From Branchiostoma floridae (Eukaryota; Chordata; Leptocardii; Amphioxiformes; Branchiostomatidae), in the NCBI RefSeq assembly GCF_000003815.2, contig NC_049990.1:18667248-18731247 (forward strand): 64,000 nucleotides of DNA, in the 5' to 3' direction. Positions 27,601-39,600 of this stretch are shown here, piece after piece. Position numbers and translations under genes: made by a program. Each line of letters begins with the position of its first letter. The first letter of the stretch is position 1. A model generated the notes under the pieces. It did no database searches and had not been told where the DNA came from. It saw nothing but the letters and a program-made list of their open reading frames with translations.

Positions 27601-30600
27601 ACATTTGACTTCCATTTGTGGTTAAAACCTTTGAGTACAACTTGTCAGAAGATGTGACTTTTAGCTATTGGTGGAACAAAGGAAAGTACAAGACTAAGTG
27701 CATCCGGTGGCGCTGCATGGTAAGTGAATTGTTCGGAATATGCTATTGCGTCTAGAGGACATTTGCTAAAGTCCGTGGCCTACTGGCTACTCCCTTACAG
27801 GTGACACAGACCATTTTAGGCGTGGGTCCTTGATTTACAAAATGTATACCAATCACTTGATTGCATTAACTGTAAACTATGCCCATTCTAACCAGATTGC
27901 TCTATGGGTACATAGCAGTAATTTCCAATATGAGATGAACAACTTTTCTATTAGCACTAGCACAATCGGTTTGCTGAAATGTGATATATATTTATACTTT
28001 ACAGGCAAAATGTCGTGTCTTCAGATATACAACTATGCGTTGAGCCAGCAAGAGATCCTGGACGCTCAGAATGCATGTGACGGTAAGGCAGTGCTGTATG
28101 ATGGTTCCTTCAGCTGGCATACATAAAATTATGCACGCATCTTGATTATATTTCAGCCATAACATAGGTATGGTGAAATATATTGTAACACTACAGTTAT
28201 ATTTCAATCCATACAAAGATATATATTTCGGGCCCCTGTGCCCTGGTATTACAACCTAATGACCTGAAATTTGGCACAGAGGTGCATTGGACATACATCT
28301 GTAGCACATCAATGATTTTTTTCATAGATCACTTCAAAAAGTTATTTTGGGGTTTTGGGCCATATTTACTAAAATGTATACACATTGTATTTCTAGCTCC
28401 TATTTTCTTGTATTGAAACCTAATAACCTGAAGTTTGGCACAGAAGTGCATTGGAAATATTGGAGAGGTGCACAGGACCCCATCAAAACTTTCTACATCA
28501 CTTAAAAATGAGTTATTTTTGGAGTTTTCGGCAATTTTTGACTAAAATGTATATTTTGGGCTCCTATGCCCTTGTAGTTGTATTACAACCAAGTGACCTG
28601 AAATTTGGTACATAGGTACATTGAAGATATGAGCACAGGACCCCAGCAACATTTTCTTGATAGATCACCTCAAAAATTGTCTCCTATGCCCTTGTATTTG
28701 AAACCAAATGGACTGGGTTTCTTATTCAAATTCCATGTTTTCTGGGAGTAATTTTGGACTGGTCTATTGTGAAATTCACATGGGGTGCACTGGAAGAGTC
28801 CATTCTTGCACGAGGGGAATCTTGTAAGATTCATTTTTGGGTTAAACTATCATTAGTAAATTAAAATGATTTTCACATGACTGTGTAATTTTGGAACAGT
28901 CTATTGCTGCATAGGGAGGCAGTAAGTGCAGTCTGTTGCCGACATACATGTATTCTCCATATCAGAAATGGCCATTGCTATTCATTGCTATCATTTACTG
29001 CTTTTTACAGTTGCAAAGTTTTTCATGCCTTGCGAATCTTGTAATTTTCATAATATGCATTGCAGTATTTTTAATTAAAAGTACATTATGCATGGCTACT
29101 ATATCCCTTAAAGGGAAACTACCATTGCATATTTCCTTGCTAATTTTGTCCTAACTTTGATGATCATACACGTTTTTGTTCACGAAGGAAATTGCAATTA
29201 TCTTATTTTAAAACCAAAACTATGTCGTATTAGATGTGACAATGTTTTTAAATAGAAGCCATTTTATTAGGATTTCTATTTTTATAGTCAGTAAAGTAAG
29301 TAAAGTCTTTTCTTACAAGTTTAGCCATTTGCGTATTTATTCGAGTTTTATTCTTTTCAACAGATGAAGATGAGCCTTTGGAGGCCATCCCTCCAAGCCT
29401 GTCCATTGCCGACTTTCAGTTTAAGGAATACACGTTAACTCCGGCAGAGTTGAGGACCATTGATTCCTACTTGGGTAATTCATTATGCTTTCAAATTGAT
29501 ATGACGACAATTTTAATTCCGTAAGGTAGCCATTTGGCATCAAATTTATATTGTCACTAGGAAGGTAACATTTTTGAAAAAATGCAGAATGTTTTCCTTC
29601 TTGTTGTGTCAAGCTACTCGTACACAATACTATACCATTAAGCTAGCTCAAAGTAGTGTGTGCGAGTAACTATAAGAATTGGGCTATGAATGGGGGTATC
29701 TGAGTAGCCTGACTTGATAGCTAGTGCAGGTAGACAGCCCAGCCTTTTCCTTAAACCTCTTCTGCTAGGAGGAAGAATGCACCTGGTCCAGCAAAAACAA
29801 TGTTAGGTAGTGGGGAGAAGGTCAATGTTTAGCACCTTGGATAACTGCATTCTTTCAATTTGCAAACGTCAAGGTGAGTTATCTTTATCTATTCATCTTG
29901 GAGGCAGTTGGATTGTCCCTTCAGTCCTGTAACTGATTTCCAAGAGAGCCCAATGTGGGAAACAAACAAAAAAACAACAAGTTAAAGAACTGTGATATGA
30001 ATTCAAAGTAAATTGCTAGTAATACAAGAAAATCCTAACAAATTCATGGATAGCATACATATGCTCAATTAAGGGCCACTTATAAGAGAATACACATTCA
30101 ATAGATTCCATTCCGAAAAAAATGGACCAAATTTTGTACCGATTAGAAAATGAACAGATTACATGGGAAGGCTTTCACACATTTGGGGGTTTACTGGTCC
30201 AATAAAAGATCAAGACCGAAGAAGAGTTTATTCAACTTATTAATTTCTACCAAATTTCTAGTCAAATTCGGTCTCAATATGATCACTATAAGTCCGACCA
30301 GAATTCTTCAGTCCCAATAGACACTCAAAGAAGACGGCATGTTTATCGCAGCCGAACCACCCGGAGTTCAGGACGCAAGTTTTCACAGACAATCAGGTCC
30401 TGATTAAGGTCCAGTCGTGGACCTGATCCTCTGGACCTGAACTGAACATGAATTTTATGTACTGGAGCCCATCCCTAATACCCCCCTCACATGTATCGAA
30501 AATCGATCGGATGACAAGTCTGCGAGCTCTAGATTACGAGGAGGCATGACCCTGGCGGGAAGGGGGAACTCTGCCATTTCTTCGTTGGCAGCAGGGTCAT

Positions 30601-33600
30601 GCCTCCTCGTAATGTAGAGCTCGCAGACTCGTCGTCCGATCGATTTTCGATACATGTAAGGGGGTATAATCAATACTCATCAAGACCAACATCAAGATTT
30701 GTTTTCAGATCGTGGGTAATCTTACAAGTGGATATACATGTGTACGTTAATCATTCTTAATCACCTGAATGTTTGAAGAACTTTAAGGACTGATTATCTT
30801 ATCAAACAGGTTTCGAGCTGTACCTTCCAATGGAAGATATGAAGGAAGGTGAAGAAACAAGCGTACACGCGTCGTCCAAGAAGTTTATCGTCGGCGAGTG
30901 TAACTTAATACTTGCAGACGGAGTGGTTGGCCGAGCACTTCAACTTAGAGGTATGATTAAGGTTAATGTACGCTTTTCGGATAAACGCAATTTTTTTTTT
31001 TTGCGTATTGAAAAAAGTTGTTATTCTCTTGTGGCTCTCTCTATATTTTTTATTTTATTAACAATGATTTTTCCCCATAAATTGCATGTTGTTGACCTGT
31101 GTCCGAACTCTAGAACTTACAATAATTATTATAAGACCATATTAATTCAGTATTATTAGATGGATGGCACACATGCCTTCATCACTTTTCATCTATTTCC
31201 AAATTTTTTTATCATGCTGCAAATTGTAAAACGCAGCTGCAGCAAAATGAGCAAATATATACCGATTTGGATACTTATGGCGTGGAATGCTTATTAGTCA
31301 ATTTCAAAGAAAGAAATGAAGAATTTATTGTCCAGTATACCATACTATGTGTGTTAAACTTTAGTCATTTGTTCAACCTTTTTTACACCGTGCTCGCATC
31401 AGTTTTAGGATTTCCAGGATCCACTGAATCAAATAAACATAGCCTAAATTGGAAAATATTAGATTGTTGGCTTTTTTTTCCAAACGTGAATGACTTTGTT
31501 GTTTTTAGCTTTAGAAATAAGCATAATAGACTACGACATATAGAATATTCATTTATACAGTCTAAATGTTTTTTTCTACATCAGGTCGCCAGGAGAAGAG
31601 CACGGGTAATGAACTCCTATACCGATGGCAGTTACCCGCAATCGCATCATCTCCGTTAATGTTCGAGGTGAAGACAGGCGGTTCTGCCCACATTGCGTTA
31701 TCCAGGAAGAAAAAGTATTTGCCAAATATGTACGAAGTTGTCATCGGTGACACCTCTGAGATTCGTCGCACAGAAGACAGCAAGATAGCAGTACAAACAC
31801 CAGGTACCTTTTGCACAAAATACCTGCCTCGTATTTTCACAGACTTTTATTTATTATTTATTACAGAGTTCTATTTATTATAATAATTAGTCAAGGTCTG
31901 CATTCCTTAGGTATTGTGTGCTAGACGTTTTGTTGATGAGCAAAAGAAAAGAAATACAAATTGAATGTATAACATGTACTTGAGTCACATTTCCAAACTG
32001 GTACCTAATAGATGTTACAGTAGCACGGTTGTTGAATGATTCTCTCCAACAGATCTTAAGCTTGTTCAATGACACTGACAAAAGTCCAGTTGCATGAGAA
32101 ACTGTTTTAGTGTACCTTGTTACCTGAATGTCTGACCTTCACCTAGATGTACGTATATGACTAATTTTTTTACATTTTGTGTTTTGTATCATACTTTTCA
32201 TTCCAACAAACTGCCCGTCCAGGTGCTAGTTTGCAAAATTAATGTGACCCTTGCACGAGGATTTATTGTCATGGTAGGAGTTTTAATCGCCTGTCTCTAC
32301 ACAGCGGCCTTCCAGCATCACCCATATATTAGCACGTATGTTGCCATTCCGAATTTTGTTTGACGAGTCATTCTTCCTTTTTTCACTCAAGGTATTTTAG
32401 ACCAAAACGTATACAAGCAATTCTGGATCTCCTGGACGTACCTGGACAGTGGTAATATAAGCATTGCAGTCGGGAAGGAAGAAGATACGGTTCCATTAAT
32501 GCAGTGGACTGACCCTTTGGCACCCCTTTCTATCAACTATGCTGGGTATAGCACCGACTCACAGAACGGATATTGGAAATTTGGGGAAGGTACCAACGTT
32601 TACTGTCAACATTTAGTTTCAAGTGTCATTTTTTATCTATTTTGTAATCAACTTTATCTCTGCAACGACGTCAGGCAGCAACCAAGTATTGGTTAAAATC
32701 AAAGTGCACAGAGAACTTTAATTTTCAAATCCTACACTTGCCTCCTTCTACCAAACAAATTGTAGTTAGGTAAATAGCAACTCTGTAGGTTGCAATGTAT
32801 GATAAAACTTTATTGATTTAAGATGATTTATGATTTAACATAGGAAAGTGTTGAGTATTTTTCTATCACAATTGTACGCTTATTAAGCACATCTATGTCA
32901 GGAAATTTGTTTTCGGCAATATTTCTATTCTGCCTATGTCGCAAACTACACTTAAGCAGCATGAAATTGATGTGAAAAGGTTAACTACCTATTAGTATTT
33001 GAGTTGCATGGACTGAGGTACATGTATTTTTACATCTTGGTCTGCTGACTACAGGCTATTATAAATTAGACCACACAAGTTGATGCACATCGCTGGAAAA
33101 TTATCATGAGCTTGTATACGCTATATAGAAATTTTATCTATGTACAACCTTATTTTTTCTCTCCAGAATGCCAAGCCAGTGTTGAGTCTGCAGGTTATGT
33201 AACAGATGCTTCTGAGACATTCAGCATCCTTTTGTGGGCGAAATTTAAGTATCCATTGAAGGGTGGATACTTTGCCACAACGTATTCAAGTCCCACCTCT
33301 TGTGGACTTTCTCTTGAGGTAAGATGATTTTATAGCATTTCTGCACGTTTTGAATAGGCAAAGTGACTAATCTCAGACTAAGGCGTAAGAGTAGCGCTCT
33401 TCTTCAATAGTAGGTAGTGTAATGTGGCGTTGCCATGGCGCATTTTTCAAAGCACACTTGTTTGGAAAGCACACAGGTCGGACCCCATGTCTTCTCGAGT
33501 GTGGTGGGTCCATTTGCCTGTAGAATAGAGCTACAGGCAAGTGTACCTAAAGAAATTTCAGGTACACAGGTCACATAGTGTTTTGTGTGGGACATTTAAC

Positions 33601-36600
33601 CATGACAAGCACTGTCTCTCTGAACAAAATATGTTAATGTATTGACTGATGACTGTGTTCATGTATTGAATTTGAGGCACTAATTACCGCTGACTGGTCC
33701 AAAATCATTTTCCACTGGACTATGCATGATACCCCTCATACACAAGACAACCATACTACATTGTGTTGTTTATTCAACTTGTTTATTTTGCACTTGAAGA
33801 AAAACAATTGATACATGGCAATGAAATATAAAGAGACATAACACCGCAAGAGCAGCCCAAAGCTGCTGCTTATTAAATACAATTTAAGGCCTTTCTTTAC
33901 TAACTTATTACAATATACATCAATTAAACTAAAGAAATAAGTAGGGACAGTAAATAAAAGAAACGATATAATGCAATCTTACCTTACCACATTATAATAA
34001 ATGATTGGCCATAACTTGTAACGTAATAATGTATACCTACCTACCTACCTAGTCCCTTGACCTCCAGGTCGTTGGGGGGACAAGGTAGACAAATAATGAG
34101 TAGGACAAGGGGGACAAATAATGTATGGATATATGTAAACGTTGTAGGTTTCCAGTACTAAACAAGGAAGTCTAAGCCAAATAAGGAAAATGTAGGGTTA
34201 CTTATAAAGATTAAGTCAGCCTTTGTGTGACAAAGACGGACTCAGCTTTACTGTCTTATTCAAGTTGTTCCAAACTTTGGGACCCCTATATGCATGGTAG
34301 TAAATTGCCGTTGGTAAATTTTTGCATCAATAGGCCTCAGACAGTTGCTCTTTCTTGTGTGGTGGTTGTGGATATTTGAGTTTTGTACATCTTGTACATC
34401 AACAAGCTAGTTTGAAATCTGTTTATGCAGTATATTGTGAGGATCTTTAATCTTTTTTTAAAACAGCGAACCACTAAGGAAAGTGAAGGGAACATTTAAG
34501 GCTATTCTTATGAACCGTTTCTGGAGTAAAAAGAGTGGTTTAAGTGATGTAGAGTTATAGTAATCACTCAGCCATTCAATGTTACGGTAGGATAGGTAGG
34601 GATAAAAAAGAATATACTAGTAGTACAGAGTAATAAACATTTTAGGGGATAGAATATTTCCTACCTTTCTTACCTTTCCTACCTTTCGTACAATCCCTAT
34701 ACCTTAGTATTCCCATGAATTTGTACAAATGAGATCGATGTGATATTTTCATTTAATTTTCATCTATTAAGACATCTAGAAAATGAGTGTGAATTGTTAG
34801 CTGTCAGAGTAATGAGTTCATTATCAAGAATATTTGTTTAAAAACGTGAAGAGAAAGGGCTAAATGGTTGCAAAAAGTATCTTTTACCAACTAGTACACA
34901 AAATATCAGTGAACTTACTACAACATACATGTATATAGCAGTTTTTCTTTCTCACCACAAAAGCAAATTGTTCCTTTATCATCAATCATTGTTTTATTAT
35001 ACATTCATACAAATGTATATATAAGTATATTATATACATATATATACCGTGTGCCTTGACAGTGCCCCGGCTCCTTGCGCCACTAGAGTGTTGGGTGTTG
35101 CTTTGGAAATCAATCTGACTAGATGAAACCATGCGGTTAGCGGCATGGTATGATATTGTATCTGAAATATAAAAGATGCACAAAATTTTCAGCATTCATC
35201 TCAACAAATTTTTGATGTATACATTACTGTAAAGCATATTTGTATAGAGAGCACAGGCTGCTCAACCATTGAACCATGAATTGTATTTTTTTCTAATCTA
35301 TTTATTGTTGGATTTTCATCTGTCTTTGGGGTTGAGCCCAAAGTGAGGTGCACATACAGTGTAATAATATATAAATGAGAGGTTACACATGTTCAAGTTG
35401 GTGGATCTCAACAACCATAATGCTTTTCTTGTTTTCGCATGAAATAAAGAAAATATCACTATATAAATGAGAGGTTACACAGAGACACAATGTGTTACAA
35501 ACAAACTATTACTATAGAAACAAAAAAATGAATATGTTCAAGTTGGTGGATCTCAACAACCATAATGCTTTAAATTTTTTTTTTTCTTCTTGTTTTTGCA
35601 TGTCTTATAGATGCCACATGTACTATCTGAAAAGGTTTTGATGCACAGTCAGTATTGGTCTATCGCAGCTGTCTCTTTTGGGTGTACAATTCAACACTGT
35701 ATACAAGTCATTTAGGCTGCTGCCAAGAGACTTGACAGATTAACAATTTCATCGAGAAAAAAAATTTTGTGTGTGTGTGCCTTTTTAATGATTTTTAATG
35801 ATATTCCAGATTGACGTCAAGAGGACCACAAATTCAATATAAAACGCAGCAACGCTGCCAAGGTACATGTACTGCAGTCTAGTGTGATACCCACTTATAA
35901 GCTGCAACAAACACACAGTCTACTCGTTGATAGGAAAAGTTAAAACCTACTTCCAATCGTGGATCCTTTCGACATCAGCAAGTAGAAATTCAGGTCATAA
36001 AACCTGCCGTTATTGACCTTCACCTGTCTCCTGCCGGCCGCGGCATCGTTGATAGCTATGATGAACTTACACGACACAACACCATTCACGTAAGACCCAG
36101 AAATGGCCCAGATTCCACCCTAGGACAGCAGGGAAAGAGATGTAAAATGGATCTATGAAATATATTATACTAATATTATCATATGGATTGAAGGTTGGAT
36201 TCTTTGAAATGATATCTAGAAAATGTTTGTTTATTGTTTATTTGCATAAAAGAAATCATCATATACAGAGAAATATAGAAAAGTAAAAACAATGTGAAGG
36301 AGAGAAGCCACCTCCTTCAAACTTAATAAAATAGTCACAATACTAATAACAAGGTAAAGATACCTAGATTCACAAAACAAAGATATAGCAAACAACACTA
36401 ATGCAGATCAAAGAGAAAGCAAAAGAAATTATCGTCCATATTAGTATCTTTCATATCCATAAAGGAAATTCAATGAAGACATTATTGGACATATCCAATC
36501 AGGGTATGAGGGTAAATGCATGTCTTGAAAGAAGAGTTTATAGATAGAGAAATCTTAATTGACATAACAATCAAAAGAAAAAGCACAGTGACGATTGTAA

Positions 36601-39600
36601 GGCAAGGTTTTCTTCAACTGTTACTAAGTATACAAACTACAGTGAGTATTACAATCTTTGCAATTATGGTAACGTGAGTTATACTAGAAAGAGAATAAGA
36701 TATTGCTATTTCATAGTGTAGACAAATAGATGTAGCTCTTTTCCAATGTCCCAGCTATAATTTAGTATAAAGGTCCCTTCTTTTATATGATCAGTCAATA
36801 TCGTGCCCATGTACATGGCAGCAAATATCAATTTCCTTAGACATGGGTACCTATAACTAGACAGAATTCCTTTCAAGCTGAGTGGTATGTACAGAACAGC
36901 ATCCACCTCAGAGACATCTCCAAAAATAAATGTACAATTATGTACAGTAACTACACACCTGGGTGCTGTCCCTTTCTGGCCTTGTCTTTCCCGGGCTCCA
37001 GGAAGAGAAGGCAGTGTTGCTGCCTGTGTCTGAGTCATACACACACTCATAGATGACATCTAATCCCTGAAATCATATCCACAACATTCATCTAACTCTC
37101 ATGAAGAGTTTATTTTCTGTACACAAAGTACAAAGTTAAGAGCTTGCCAACAAGATTTTTCTGATTCTTGTCTAGTTGAAATGAATGATCCTACAGTAGT
37201 ACTAGTATGTCTTGTGATGTCAACAGATGTTGACATCCCATTTCCGCTCAAACGAAAGTCACATGAAAGCAAGCATATTGACACGACAAAAAGTACAGTG
37301 TCATTTGTATGGTCAAGTATAAACTAATAAGTGGAATAGCTAGTCCAAGCGGGACTTCCCTGTTTTATCTGCCGCGTTTTCGGTTGATTTTTTATTTGTG
37401 TACGTCGACAGGCGGGCGTCATATTAATGTTTCGTTAGCCTGGTGAACAATAAAATCCACTCATATTTTCATAACGAAATTTACAGTATCACGGCTATCA
37501 AACGTAAGTCACGGTATCCGATGTTTATGCCTCGCCAATGCGGCATTAGCATTGGTTACGCGATCTCTAGCCGTCGCAGTTCGGGGAAGGCCAGTCCGGC
37601 GGGCCGCGGCATTACGGCATCACTGGGCGCAGGCACAAAGCAAAAAGTGCTAACTTGTTTTTCCCAGGCAATTCAGGGGGCGGGGAGTAATTAATTATCA
37701 GAAAGACGCTAACGACTTAATGAGTACCTATTGTTCTTAATAATAGATGGTCTCCGAGGGGAGTCCCTACCTTACGTGTGGAGAGAAGATGTAAACAAAA
37801 TGTCTTTCACGGGTTAAAAATATGTAGTTGAGTTTTTAAAATGTCTCCTTCGGGTTCTCCCGTTTTGGAATGTCTTTGGAGGGTTTTCTGTCCGATAGAC
37901 ATTTTTTCGACATTATAGGCCCCACCAGTGTAGGCTGTTGGTGATTTGAACTTCAGGATCACTATGGCGATGGTGGCTATAATACTTAAATTCCGTTCAC
38001 CTAACCTAGCCCACTGCACCTGCCATAATCCACTCAAAAATGTCACGGTCTCAAGGATTGCCTTCTAAAAACTTTAGAAGTCATAGGCTTAGAAATATGA
38101 TTTATCTTAACATTGATCAACAAACGAAACAGCACGTCTTGGATGTTTTTGGACATTTGTCGTGAAATTAACCATTGTTGCTGGGCAATGAATTTGTGAT
38201 ACAACAAGTCCTAGTCACATAGTCATTCACTTTCTGGGCATAAGCAAAACTTCCGAAACCTACAGGTCCGTATATCTGAGACAACGTCTTTTATTGGGAT
38301 GTATATTCAGCAATGTTTAGTACCAAGTTCAGCAATATCAATGTAGCAACATATTTCTTGGGACTACAGTGAGTGGCAGTGACTTTGTCAGGCAGTCGGA
38401 CTTGAGATCGCCATCGCCCGTTAGCACAGCTCAGCACTTGGTAGTAAAGTATACATACTATATAATGTTTTATCAGGCATAATGTTTGGATATTCGGCAT
38501 TGCATATTTAGCAATGTAGCGACAGAATCAACCTAGGGGGAGGGAAACTGATCGTGGGGGGGGGGGGGATCGTCTTCAACAGGGGGGATGTCCTGGGGGG
38601 AATCGTCCTGTAGGCGAAACGTCCTGGGGGGGTATCCTGGGAGGGAAAAGACCTGATACCCTCCATTTCTATATACATTTTGTGCCTTGGGGCTACACTG
38701 TTGACCACAGCAGGGGCTAGTCTACTTAGGTAGTGGTGGTTGAGTACTTCGCAATGATAGCAATATGTACCGTTTTTCAAGTCTTTGGGATGATCTGGTC
38801 AAGAATCAAGCTCTGGACCTTCTGAATGCAATAAAAGCAAACCATACCATCATGTTATCATGAGAGATGCCCACAGCCACGTATCCGTTGGACGTCCCGC
38901 TAACTTCAACCAGCACGGTGTTGCCGCTGGTTTGCCAGGAGGAGAAGTAGTCACAAGCTGGCGGGGCACAGTTAGTGGGGGCCTGGTAACAACCTTTGGT
39001 GGAGCCACAACCACTGGAAGTCACCTAATCAAGACATAGTGAAAAATGCATTTAATCTAATTCTGTGTCTAAATCAGAAATCCTCGAATAATAACCCATT
39101 ATATATGTACCCTACAACACAACAGTATGCAACGTCATTAAGAACACTACCATAAAAATTACTAGTTATACAGTAAATATTAACCATCGGCCACACAGGC
39201 CGCTACAATAGAGTGCTGAGCACTAAGCAGAAAAAGGAGTACAAGTGACTGTACCATTTTATGGGTCTTATTGAATGACTAGGTTGGGGTTACCCCTTGG
39301 CCATAAGGAAATGTAGTTACCCCAATGTCCTGTCCACTAGAGGTTGCTTGTGTGGGTAAAGGCCCTGCAGTGGGGTCCTGTACGTAGGAAGACTTCACCT
39401 TGGTCACCCAGAAAACGTCCTCTGTCTCTACAACTGTAGCCCTGAAAACGGTTAACCACATTAGGCCACACCAATTTAATTTCTTGGTTCTCGGATTTCC
39501 CGACCCATTTTTTTCCGATTTGGACTAATGATAAGTCCCAAGAATAACAATAAAGGTTTTGCTATCGCAGACCTGTAAAAAAAACCATTCCAGGGGTACA

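Noticed and set aside
31267-31659. 130-codon + strand frame
   Set aside because: It overlaps the FAMeT exon out of frame and is intronic upstream; no motif.
33404-33595. 63-codon - strand frame as a b561 exon
   Set aside because: It lacks hydrophobic helices and histidines of cytochrome b561 and includes the two hairpins.
37443-37694. GC-richer 83-codon + strand frame in the antisense gene's intron
   Set aside because: Composition differs from the surroundings, but there is no domain, no fitting splice partner and no inverted repeat, so I could not support an exon or an element.
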